Source: Laetiporus sulphureus 93-53 | Lineage: Eukaryota; Basidiomycota; Agaricomycetes; Polyporales; Laetiporaceae | Length of the DNA: 64,000 nucleotides | NCBI RefSeq assembly: GCF_001632365.1 | Contig: NW_024468563.1 | Coordinates: forward strand, 39,621-103,620 | Direction of reading: 5' to 3' | In this document: one piece after another, positions 48,050 through 59,439 of the stretch | Layout: each line of letters opens with the position of its first letter | How positions within the stretch are numbered: the first letter of the stretch is position 1 | Notes under the pieces: model-generated | The model's database searches: none | Told to the model about the DNA's origin: nothing | What the model saw: the letters and a program-made list of their open reading frames with translations, nothing else | Program-made: the position numbers and the translations under genes

Positions 48050-49925
48050 GCTAGACGTAGAATAGAAGAGGAACACATAGGGACAGCGCAATTGGGGCAT
48101 TCGCGGGCGGAAAGTTGAGCATTGAAGCGGCGCACAGCTTGACGACGCGACGTTCTTATTTTGCTCTCGCGACGCCTCCGCAACCCCCTGCAACTTGATT
48201 TGCTCCCGCGAACAATGTCGCGCGGATATCCTCGCCCACTTGCTGCCTTTGCTCACTTGCTGCCTCTTGCTCTGGCCCGCAAAACAAAATGACGGATGCA
48301 TGCGTTAAATCGATTGAAGGCTGTTGGAAGACGCGCTATCAGCAAACTCTACGGGGACATCACTGGGCGCGAATGCTGTTGTGAACCATGCGCTGCCCAT
48401 CCTGACGGCGTTGCTGACGAGCCACATGGTAGTAAATATATGTTACAGTCTCATGGTCGTTGGGCTCATACGGATCGTCTCATATGTATCTCTGTGGAAG
48501 AATCATCGATCCGCAGAAGTACACCGGCCTCTTCACACTCCAACCCGCCAGACGCGAGGCCTTCACAAAAGACACCCCAGAATATCACGGTGAGCCATTG
48601 AATTATGTTCTCTCAGCTGATGATTCTGCTTCATAGGGCGGATCCCGATGCCGAACGGTCTTCCCCCGGTCCACGAAATGCATCGACGAGCACCGACGTT
48701 CGGTCACAGCGCTAACATTTGTTGGTGAGACATTGCGTCACATCACTAGTCGCCCGTTATGCTTGTAGCCAATTCGTCGATCGATGATTGAACGGAGCAG
48801 TTCACGATCAATGGGAAGCTATGCGTTGTCTTCATAGACAACAGACAGCAGATGAAGAACATCCAAAAGATCCGCGCGAGATAGGCAGAAGAGCTTCCCA
48901 AGGCAAGCCGACCAGCGTCAAGACTCGAGATCACTATCGACTGAAACAAGACGACGGCAGGACAGTCGCTCGTTATGTGGACGTGTCGCGCATGCACAAG
49001 TCATGAAGCAGCCTGCTTGACATTCAATGCCAGCTCGATGACAACGACAGCATGCCGTTCGGATATATGCCAGTGTCCCGTCCGGATGGACGACGCGAAG
49101 CATGATCAAATTGCACGTCCTTTCATACTGCCTCCATCTCTCGCAGAAGTCTTCGCAAAAGGAGAGCAAGGTCTTACATGACGAGCAGGACGTACCTCTG
49201 TCGTTCTCTATAATGGATGACAGCGCGACGCCGCCGCTGTGGTTTGCGACTCTCGCAAAGCCAAAGCGAGCCTATGGTACAAGAAAGCGTCGAGTCCTTG
49301 TTCTGGACAGTAATATTATGGCGGGACAAGTAGCGTGGGCAGCTGCACGGCGCGCCGTGGTCGCAAAGGTTTGCATCGTCCGGTCCACCCGCATCGACAG
49401 AGCCTCAAAGTTCATGATAATGTGATGAACGAGATGCCAGTCAGCTTCATGCTCAGAATGTCGACGAGAGACCCGAAAGACCACGAGCAGGCTTGGAGCG
49501 CATTTTGACCGTAACGTTCGTTGAGAGAAATTGGCGAGCTCGACAAAGACAAGAACGGAGGGGGCATTCGGCACAGGTCCAATATTTTCTCAGCAGCCCC
49601 TCTACGAGATGTAGAATAACGAGCAGATCGCCGGGACAGAAGAAGTGGTTCGAGGGTGATGGGGGTCGCAGAAATGGCCGTGGACGATTCACCGCGCCAC
49701 CGCTCGCTTGCAATTGCCGCGCCCACGCCTGCCCATGCGAACGCACCTTGCACTTTGCTCGAAACAGCGTCCCCATTGCTGCGATGGACCTCTACCCAGT
49801 CATGCCCACAATTCTGACAATCTACATCCTGAGAGCACCTTGTCCAATTCCTATAATGCACCATCTCACTGCCGCCTGACCACTTTCCCAGTTCCCCCTT
49901 GCCGCCTCTCGATAGCATCGTGGAG
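48050..49925 (+). repeat. Segmental duplication block Q, copy 1
   Basis: High-identity match to the reverse complement of 57440-59350 (for example ATTGTTCGCGGGAGCAAATC and neighbouring bases in both). The block is inverted relative to the flanking blocks P and R, which are in the same orientation in both copies. Confidence 0.8.
48331..48715 (+). pseudogene. 3' end of a membrane-protein gene, copy 1
   Basis: Two exons (48331-48589, 48637-48715) with closing phase give about 112 residues and a TAA stop. One or two membrane segments are visible (NHALPILTALLTSH; VVNICYSLMVVGLIRIVSYV), then a basic stretch (TRQTRGLHKRHPRIS) and a Ser/Thr tail ending DVRSQR. The copy at 59076-58689 keeps the frame, both splice sites and the stop. 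No start codon or upstream exon is found within the duplicated block, so this looks like a truncated 3' part. It could be a complete gene if a short first exon near 48200-48300 was missed. Confidence 0.4.
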
Positions 49926-51494
49926 GACGCAGACTCTTTGATACTAAGCTCGGCCCTCACCGCCTCGCTGGAAGTCCTCGTTATCTTCATCCATCCATAT
50001 CTATAATGCCACTGCGATCCGTGAATCCTCATGAGTCTCTTGATCATGCCGTTCAAGATGCCGCCGATGCTGGAATTCAGTGGCAGCCCCTACCTCTCGA
50101 CGTCAAACGCAGTCAAAATCTGCAACTGCAACTCTCAGCCTTCGCCACATCCAGTGATGTCCTTTCCATTCCCTGCTGGTACGCGCCCCCAACGGGACTG
50201 CAAGCCACGTCGCATTCTCACGAGCCTATCTGTCGCGTTCTACAGAGGCTGCTCTTGGCGACCTAGGGATTTTTTGTCCTTCTGGATGACTTGAAAATAG
50301 CTTCTCTCAGTGCGAGCGCCTGCGTGTGCCTCTTTCTTCGAATGTCTTTTTTGTGAAGGTTCTCAATATGTCCGCGCGTAGTTGGCACGCCTGCGCGGAT
50401 CGACCATTCTGCAGACTGTATCGTGGTGGAAGGACAGCAAAGAGGTGGTGGATATTTGCGTGAGTTGATTTTTGGGAATGGAGAAGCACTTGTGGCCATG
50501 GTGGCGAGTTCATATTATTAACCGTATGGATGGCCGCTCACAGTTTCTTGTCATGTTGCATGTCAGTCGGACGCGTCCACGAGACCGTGAGCTCGTTTTG
50601 CTTCGTTACTCTTTCAGCCATATTCTACGGACGTCGCAAAGCAGTACAAGGCTGTCTAACGATGCGGGACTCGTGGCGTAGCTGGAACCCAGCTCCATCC
50701 AGTCGATATCAAGATCTATGACGCCATGGCAGGCATATTACAAAGTATGAGGCCGTAGACAACGTCTGCATGAGGACATTCGGAAGGATCCCACGAAGCG
50801 CTTTCACCGGAATGTTCTGCAGGAGAACCGAAGCAGCCGGACAAAGGCATGAACTCCGCGGAATCCCGAAGGGATTGAGGATGGCGGCCAGCCATGCCTT
50901 TTGCATCATCAAGACTTCTCAGAGAGTTGAGACAGTCGGTATGAGCAATCGTAGCGAAGATGGCCATGTTGATGTTCCGCACCTCTGCTTGCTTTTCATG
51001 TTCACGATGAGACGCCACGGCCGCGATCGTGTTTTAAGCGGCGATGCCACTTTGGACACTCATTGGCTACTTATATCTGGGTTCTGGTGAGGTTTCTTGC
51101 CACAAACATGTTCCCTTGAGTATCTTCGACTCGAAACTCGCGCATCTCCTCGGACTGATTCGAGACGATTCTCAACATTCTCGGCCTCGCAATGCGCGGA
51201 GAACTCCATGAACACTCTCGCCGCACTCTATTGATGCGTTTGTCCATACGGCCCGTGCTCCTAGTATGTCTGAAAATTTCGCTTTCTCACTCCCAACATG
51301 ACCTTCATGCGTGCAATCACCGCCGTGTACGGCGATATCGGTCGAGCACCATCGGCTTTGCTTTTTAACGGTGGAGTTCAGGGCAATGCAGTCAACTTGC
51401 AATGGTACACTTCTCCTTAGTACGATTATCTCATGTTGCGAGCCGGACGCGGCCGCTGTGGCAACATTTCGTGGTGTGACGGCTCCTCAACCGC

Positions 51495-51785
51495 TTGAGT
51501 AACAGCGCCCATGCCGCCAATACCGAGTCGTCGTTAATGTACATCGCCTTGCCATACAATCGTGTTTTCCTCAGATCGATCGACGACTTCAAGCCATGTT
51601 ACCACGACGCTCGTCTTTGGGTTGCCAATCCTAACCAGATTTTATTAATGCCCTTCGAAGAGACGTGTGCACGGCCATGGAGATTTCATGGTCGTATAGT
51701 TCTCGCTCGTGCTGGTGGAGGACGACTCTCAGCTCCTCGACTGTCCGTGTTCAAGAATGCATGTATGTATGAAGGTTCGCACTGA
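51495..51785 (+). CDS. Weak conserved ORF in block R, copy 1
   Basis: The frame reads SAHAANTESSLMYIALPYNR and later HDARLWVANPNQI. The same frame stays open to the same stop in the second copy (about 60875-61166) with about 20 of 95 residues changed. Conserved reading frame is the only support; no domain is recognised and a role is unknown. It may be part of an eroded multi-exon gene. Confidence 0.25.
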   Translation: MSNSAHAANTESSLMYIALPYNRVFLRSIDDFKPCYHDARLWVANPNQILLMPFEETCARPWRFHGRIVLARAGGGRLSAPRLSVFKNACMYEGSH

Positions 51786-52463
51786 GCGACTCTTATGGTT
51801 CGACATGTATACTCGCTCAACGCCCACTTAGATACCTTCCATTGACATCTCCCAAAGGCTCAAGGACAAGATTGACAAGGACATGAATTCGTTTAAGGTC
51901 CGTATCCTCGATTCTATCCATGTCATATTGTAGACCTCAGTAACCATAATGTGCTCGCGTAGACCATCGACCTCGCTTCAGGACTACGAACTAACACTTA
52001 ACTGTCAAGGATCAACGTCTACACAAACGTATCATACCGCCCATCGTACGCCTTTCCTCGTCCTCCTCATGTAAGATGTATCCTGATCATCGCCTATTTC
52101 CTACCAGCCGAGGATCGCATGACGGTAATGTCCTACGACGTCAGTAGTAGACCAGAGAGCTGACCGACCTTGTGCACGTAGGACACGGCGGGAATCGGGA
52201 TTAGAGGAACAGTCTTGGTAGCGGGCATGTGTGGAAGGATGAGAATATAAACATATTCGCAAACGGTTGTGGTGTGCAGTGCGACTGTCGGGCGATCAAG
52301 TGATCGAAAGAGCACGCAAAAAGCCCGGTATCGCCTCGAAGCTCAAGCTACGAGTGAGATAATGAGATCTCGCTTGACCTGGGAGATTTTTCATTGTTCA
52401 GATGCGTGTCTCGTCTTGGACGTCTTATAAATGAGCAGGCTGATGTGTGTATCTGGTGGGGGA

Positions 52464-52487
52464 GGGGGGGGGGGGGGGGGGGGGGGG
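52464..52487 (+). repeat. Run of 24 G
   Basis: Homopolymer directly after GGGGGA. The matching place in the second copy (about 61803-61818) has only short G runs (GGGGGTGGGGGG). Length is probably unstable and assembly-sensitive. The flanking stretch 52490-53204 holds no supported gene. Confidence 0.85.
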
Positions 52488-53204
52488 TTGAGCGATCGTA
52501 AACCCACTAATATGATGTAGCAAAACACTGTCTGCGAGACTGCAGGCGAGTCGGCCTACACGCGTCGCTTCATGCAGCCCGACTACTTTGTCCTCAGCAA
52601 GCGAAGCACTTGAGAATCACTGCGGCGTCACGTCATGCGCGTGATCAGACTGATTGCTGAAGCCTCTGGTCTGCATTTGTAATCCTAGAAGAACGAAACC
52701 GCACAGTGAAGACAGATACAGATTAACCGAAGCGAGGGAAAGTGACACGGAAACCTGTCTGTCGTGCAGTACATTCACCTGGAATTGAGTACACGAAGTG
52801 GCATCGGAACTGCGGGACATTTGAGAACATATGATGCAGGCATCACGAGGACTTTGTGCGAAGACGGCGAGACGGAGACAGGAGGATACCATGACGACCG
52901 TGGACGACGGCGTAACTGTGATTGTCGAAAAATAGGACACGGGGTATGCAATAGGTCACAGTGCCCGTGGCAACCACGTGCTATCCAGGATCGCGGCGAC
53001 GGCATGATGGAAGCGAACGACGTATGACGCATGGGCTGAGGTCTGCCTTTTTTTTGAATGGGACGAGATTTGGCTAGGGCGGGGAGCTGCTGTAGGAGCT
53101 GCACGTCCAGGATGATTTGGAGAGCCAAGTGAAGGCGAATTGGCATGAGTGCAAAGGCAGTAATTGCCTGTGTGGCGGCTTGCTCGGTTGGAGGAGACTG
53201 CTTA

Positions 53205-54627
53205 TTAGCCATTTGTTTTGGCTTTCAATGCCCTCTCAACATCACTTGGAAATACGCGTCCGAGATAAGTAGTACTGCATCCATGTGAGTTCAGTCAGGT
53301 ATCCAAGGAACGAGGACGACGTACATCAACATGCTCTTATCATTCAGTCTGGGAAAACGCGCACAGATCTCTGTGCAAAAAATAACATGCTGTGGCTGTG
53401 AGTCATCGAACGCGTTACGAACTAAATGAACGTCTATAAACACGGCTTGCAGCTCGGCAAAATGTCCCTCAGCCAAAAGGTCATCAATCTGGGTGCAGAC
53501 CTCTGGATCAAATGCACTAAGCAAGGTGTCTGTTTCCCATTTCGAATGGCTTCGTATGGAGAAATGGATAATTTCGAGATCTCTTGATGATATTGTGTTG
53601 AGCAGAGGCAGCAGCGCACTCCGGACAAACAGTGCAGCATCATTCACTTCTGACGTGAAGATGCCCAGTTCCAGTGCCTGCAGATTGACATTTGCTTCGA
53701 AGCTGGTGGGGTGCACTTAAAACGTATGCCAGTGAGCCATTCTTGTGATACGGAATGCTGTTTGATAGAATACTTACAGAGCAAGGACTGTAAATAGCCA
53801 TCAGCATCTTCCTTTGGTGCATGGAAAGTGACTATTGCTTTCTCTGGTTTCGAGCCAGCTCTGTTCAGCATGTCTTGAGTAAAAGTAAGAGCTGCCGTAG
53901 AGACTGGTGAACGTAGGACGAGTTCTTTGAAGATAGCATGATCCACAAGACCGAGGAGAATATGTCCAATGTCATTGAAGCATGACAGGTCATAGCGAAG
54001 AGAAGTCACTTCTGTCAAAGGCATGCGGCGGTGTTCAGGCAGTGGAGCCATGGACCTCGGTATGCTCCAGCGCAGGCGGTAGCAAAGAAGGTGCTGCAGA
54101 TGAGGAAATGAACAGATGAGCTGAAAGAAGGAGCTTGCCGATGGAAACTTGACACGCTGTAGACGCAACGATGTGATATAGCTGAATTCGTGCAAGCTAC
54201 AAAACACCAAATGGCGCATGGAGCAGTGCTCAGCAAAGCTGACGCGGGAGAACGTGAGCGAGGCCAGCTTTGGGATTTTCCCCGCCAGCATTAGGAGAGT
54301 CGATGCCAACTCCATCTCCGGGCCTGAAGAATAGCCGATCACTAAGCTTCGCACACGATCAGCGAGGAGAGGTATCCGCCTCAGTGACCTCGCACAGGCG
54401 ATTGCCTGTTTCCGAGTGGAGAGTGTGGGTTTCTCGAATAAGACCGCGCGGCTTTGGGCATACCACCCTCTACAAACGAGGGCGCAGTTCAACAGAGTCG
54501 GTCTGGATCCGAGCCAACGGCGCGGATCGAGATGGTCGATGATGCGCTCGCAGATTTCGGGCGGAAGGCGCGGCGGCTTGGGATCATTGATTGGCGGGGC
54601 TGCAGTGGTGTCTGCTGGACCGGCCAT
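53205..54627 (-). CDS. F-box protein
   Basis: Substrate-recognition subunit type of SCF ubiquitin ligases. Exons 54627-53778, 53715-53325 and 53274-53205 have closing phases and give 436 residues. The N-terminal F-box reads PRLPPEICERIIDHLDP, then LLNCALVCRGWYAQSRAVLF (about residues 20-70). The rest is a leucine-rich, repeat-like region with SLTFSRVSFAEH, ITSLRLQRVKFP and LQALELGIF, as usual for agaricomycete F-box proteins, with a predicted end LGRVFPSDVERALKAKTNG. The last exon is short and inferred from GTACGT/GCAG signals; without it the protein would end at the TGA near 53291. It lies between the two copies of the P-Q-R duplication and is not itself duplicated here. Confidence 0.88.
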
Positions 54628-56189
54628 GGCAGGATTGTGTCGTTATATGAGCAAATGTCCGGGAACACGATAATGATGCAGAGGATGTCGATGAGAGGGA
54701 ATAAGGGTGGGATGGACGGCACTGGGGTGAATTCTGGATGTGGAACATTTTATATAAGCATGTAACTAGTCGGATACGATGGTCCGAGACGCTCACACAG
54801 CCTCTGCTGCCGGGTGCCATGGCACTTTGATCATCCCATACCTCCATCGTACGAGGATAGAGGCTGTGGAACTGTCTACCATGATACAAATTTGAGCTCG
54901 TGTGCTCTCTGTCTACTACCCAGAGACCATCAGTCCCTGGTGTGCACCATGCATAGTATTCGCGACATGTATTTGCATGGTGCAATGATTGAAGAGTCAA
55001 ACCGTGAGGCATCGGCCCAATCGAACATGCGTACCCGGTGACAGCAAATGTGATTCAGAACTGTACAGACAGAGTGGTGTCAGGTATAAATCAATGTCAC
55101 CAAGATGCGTCAAATACACTCAATCAAGACAGATCCGATGAACGCGCAAGCTTCATTCGCCCCTCCACGCCGCACGTACCTCTGGATCGACTCGCATACT
55201 TTGTTCTTCCGAGGCCTCCAGTCCATCAGCACGAGAATGCCTCCCAAGGAACGCAATGACGCACTCTTGAATCGCACTCCACCGCCTGCCTGCCGCTTCA
55301 CCCTCTTGAGCTCGTGTCTCTTTGCCTCCGCCAGGCGCTCCTTCTCCCTCTCCAGCTTTGAATCGTACTGTCCCCCCTCTCATCCCCCAGTGCGACTGGG
55401 GGAGCCGACGAGCGTGAGCGTTCTCTCTTGCTCTACTACTCGGACTCGTCCTTCTTGCGCCGGTGGCGTTGCGCGCTTCTTGCGGTGGCGCTGCTTCTCA
55501 GATCTCATCCCTTAGTGCCTCGATCTCGCTCTCCGAGGCAGAGTTTTTCACTTTTCAGTGAAGCCCACGTACGCGCGGGGAGTCCAACGAGCGAGACGAT
55601 CCTCCGGGGATCGGTGGGCGGGCCACTCTTGTTTCGTAGCCACATGGCACATGGTTGTGGCCACTCACCACGTGAAACTCAACATCGTGACCTTAGCATA
55701 TAGTCACGTGCCAAGCACAGCGCGTCGCAGCGTATCTGGGTAACCGGCAAGCGCTGTCAATTGTTTGTCTCTAACAGTCAAAAACACGCACCTGGATCTT
55801 TGTTATGGCTTGCTGCTGCCAGGCGAGTGACGGGAGTTTCCCGTCCCGGTGACTTGGCCTACCGGCAACTCAAAGGCCACTCGTGCACTCTCGGAGCTAC
55901 AGCCATGATCGCTGCAGAACGGACCATATGCTAAAGCGAGTCTTTGTGGGCATGTCGCAGTGGCTTCGTGCCGCATGCAAGACAGTATATGCGGCTCTTC
56001 CACGGCACGGGAGGAATCGCATGGTGAGTTCAAGCTCATCGACTATGTTTAGTATTGAGCTTACTCATTGATATGCATGCAAGATGACGCCAGCTTACTG
56101 GCGAACTGTAAAGCGGGCTCATACGACGATGATATGCACGCGATCATTGAGGATGCGGTGTCGTGTTCTGCTTTGTGAGGTTTCAGTAC
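54628..56189. other. No recognised gene; eroded coiled-coil-like fragment
   Basis: On the minus strand at about 55560-55250 successive frames read NSASESEIEALRDEI, EKQRHRKKRATPPAQEGRV and DSKLEREKERLAEAKRHE. They are charged, helical and coiled-coil-like but broken between frames. This looks like a decayed coding remnant. The rest is intergenic. Confidence 0.35.
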
Positions 56190-57420
56190 ATCACCAAGAT
56201 TCGCGGCGAGCGGACGACGGAGAAATATATAACTTCTCATTGAAACGACTGATGTACGCGAGTCTGATGCAATGTTCAATATTATCAAGCCAACTCTGGT
56301 CGTGCATGCAAGTGGAATACATTGCGAAAAAAAAAATGTTCGCGTCCATCGCTCTCTCAAGAGCAAATGGCATAATCGCTGCATCATTTGAACATGCAAT
56401 GCAAAATATGACGGCTAAACCGAAGCACCAAGCACCCAATCCGTGCAGTCGATCCTTGTGGAATGTTCAAGCAACGAACAGATCCAAGTCGGAACTGGAG
56501 ACGCAGCTGATGTCGTATCATCGTCTAGCATGTTATGACGTAGAAACTGGACGATCTATGGGACGAAATTGCATGCCATACGTGAACAGCGGCAACAGTG
56601 TTGCAGAATCATAGGAAACAAAAAGCTCGCCAATCAAGAATCAAGAACGAAGGTATCGATATGGAATCCATGACTCCAGACTAGACCAACAACGAGCGAT
56701 GTCAACTTGTCACGTAAGAAGAAAAACCGCGCGCCCAAGTTACAGCAAAGCTTGCCCGCCAAAATGCTCACATCGAGGACAGCACAGTCGAGGAAAGCCC
56801 ATTGACTTGGCAACACACAGCATCGCACTCACCCGATCGTTTCTAACCGCAAACTACACCTGAAAGCCCAGTGTCAAGTTCAGCCGGCTTGTGACGATGC
56901 GTCTGATCAGGACCGCAATGCATTGCAGACAATGAGCGTTGATCAGCTGTTCATCGGCATGAGAAGGCAAGGTACACACTCATCGGGCAGGATCCGGATA
57001 TATTTAGCCGCGATGGTGCGAGGGAGATAATCTACACATTCTGTGAGTCAATTGCAAGGCGAAAGAACACATACAAGCCGATGAGTGAACTTGGGACGAC
57101 TTGGCAGACGGAACCGATCTCAACTCTCATCCCACACGTATCCATCAAGCTTCCAACTCGACATCGACAACAACAAGCATTACCGAGAAGCTCCATAGGG
57201 ACCTGCTCAGCCTGAGACGTAAGAACAGACGGCCATTGCTCAAGAGAGGCTCGAGAAACAAATGGAGAAGCCAATAAGGCGGCATGCACGCACGATCTGA
57301 ACAAGTGGATGACTTTGCGTCGATGAGAACTGGTCCTCTTCCGGGACATTTGAACACTGGCAAGGTAATCATTGAATAAGACGCTACAGTGGACAGAATC
57401 AGTCAATCAAGCAGGCCGTG
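56190..57420 (+). repeat. Segmental duplication block P, copy 2
   Basis: Direct, diverged counterpart of 46600-47900, with many small indels. No frame is shared with copy 1. Confidence 0.55.
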
Positions 57421-57439
57421 GCTTAAGGTTGCCATCGGG

Positions 57440-59350
57440 AAAGGCGGAGCTCGCAGATAATTGTCTATCGCAGCTGTCTGCGTGCTCACGCTATCGAGAG
57501 GCGGCACGAGGGAAGCGGAAGAGTGGCCGGGTGGCAGTCAGATGGTACGTTATAGGAATTGGGCAAGGGCTCTCGGGATGTAGATCGTCAGAGTTGTGGG
57601 TATGATGATTGATCATGACTGGGTAGAGGTCCATCGCAGCAATGAGGACGTTGTTTCGAGCAAGGCGCAAGGTGCACTCGCGTGGGCAGGCGTGGACGCG
57701 GCAAGCGAGAGGTGGCGCGGTGCGGTGAATCGTCCACGGCCATTTGTGCGACCCCCATCACCGCCGAACCACTTCTTCTGTCCCGGCGACCTGCTCGATA
57801 TTCTCCGTCTCGTAAAGGGACTGCTGAGGAGAGATTGGGCTGTATGGAACTTCTTCTCTGTCCCTGTTCTCGTCGAGCTCGCCAATTCATCTCAACGAAG
57901 GTTACGGTCAAAATGTGTTCTAAGCCTGCTCATGGTCTTCTGGGTCTTTCGTCGCTATTCTGAGCATGAAAACGACCGGAATCTCGCTCATAACATTATC
58001 ATGAGCTTTGAGGCTCCGTCGACGCGAGTGGAGACGGTGCAACCCTCTGCGACCATCGCGAACCATGCGGCGGCCCACGCTACTCGCCCCGCCACGACAA
58101 TGTTGTTGGGAACGAGGAATCTACGCGTTTTAACCCCATGGACTGCGCTTTAGTTTCGCGAGAGTCGCGAACGACAGCCGGCGATGCCACGGCGTCGTCC
58201 ATCATGGATATCGGCAGAGGTACGTCCCGCTCGACATGTCCAATCTTCCTCTCGTTTCTCTGCGTGGGATGGAAGCAATACGGAAGGACATGCGACGTGA
58301 CCATGCTTTGCGTCGCGCATTTGGACTGGAAACCGAACATATTTCCGCACACTGTCGCTGTCATCGCATCGAGCTGGCATTGAATGTCAAGCAGGCTGCT
58401 TCGTGATTTGTACATGCGCGACACGTCCACATAACGAGCGACTGTCCAGCCGTCGTCTTGTTCAGTCGATAGTGATCTCGAGTCTTGACGCTGGTCGGCT
58501 TGCCTTGGGGAGCTCTTCTACCTATATCGCGCGGATCTTTTGGATGCCCTTCATCTGCTATCTGTTGTCTATGAAGACAATGCACAGCTTCCCATTGATC
58601 GTAAACTGCTCCGTTCATTATCGATTGACGAATTGGCCACAAACCTAACGAGCGTCTAGTGATGTGACGCAATGTCACACCGACGGTGTTAGTGCTGTGA
58701 CCGAATGTCGGTGCTCGTCGATGCATTTTCCGGACTGGGGGAAGACCGTTCGGCGTCGAGGTTCGCTCTGTGAAGCAGAATAATCAGCTGAGAGAACAGA
58801 ATTTAAGGGCTTACCGTGATATTCTGGGGTGTCTTTTGTGAAGGCCTCGCATCTGACGAGTTGGAGTCTGAAGAGGCCCGTGTACTTCTGTGGATCGATG
58901 ATTATTCCACGGAGATACGTATGAAGCGGTTCGTATGAGCCCGATGACCATGAGGCTATGGCATATATTTACTACCGTGTGGCTGGTCAGCAACGCGTCC
59001 AGGATGGGCAGCGCACGGTTCACAACAACATTCGCGCCCAGTGATGTCGTCCCCGTGGAGTTTGCTGATAGCTCGTCTTCCAACAGCGTTCGGTCGATTC
59101 AACGCATGAATCCGTCATTTTGGTTTGCAGGGCCAGAGCAAGAGGAAGCAAGTGAGCGAGGATAGCCGCGCGACATTGTTCGCGGGAGCAAATCAAGTTG
59201 CAGTGGGTTGCGGAGGCGTCGCGGGAGCAAAATAAGAACGTCGCGTCGTCAAGCTGTGCGCCGCTTCAACTTATCGTCTGCGAATGGGCCAAGTCCCCTG
59301 TTCCGTGCATTTCCTCTGTGGGCTCTTGTCTCGCGTATGGGAAGAGCGGC
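57440..59350 (-). repeat. Segmental duplication block Q, copy 2 (inverted)
   Basis: Reverse complement of 48050-49925. It sits between P and R blocks that keep the original orientation, so it marks an inversion within the duplication. Confidence 0.8.
58689..59076 (-). pseudogene. 3' end of a membrane-protein gene, copy 2
   Basis: Exons 59076-58815 and 58767-58689 correspond to 48331-48715. One codon is gained (GTTSLGAN), the donor is GTAAGC, the acceptor CACAG, and the TAA stop is kept (tail ends DIRSQH). The membrane stretch LPILDALLTSHTVVNICHSL is preserved. The upstream part is missing here too. Confidence 0.4.
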
Positions 59351-59439
59351 TCTGGACGGCTCTACGACCTATGGACGCGTCTTGCGCTCTTTCTTGAAAG
59401 ACATAACCGAATATCCCGCGCCGCCGATCGCGGAACTGG

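Larger units (their letters stand above)
49930..52490 (+). repeat. Segmental duplication block R, copy 1
   Basis: Direct match to 59440-61850, beginning with CTAAGCTCGGCCCTCACC in both and ending near a G-rich tract. A shared perfect stretch runs around 50895-50950 and 60298-60350. Most frames in it are shifted between the copies. Confidence 0.8.

Noticed and set aside
55105..55515. 136-codon plus ORF
   Set aside because: Low-complexity complement of a charged coiled-coil-like minus-strand remnant.
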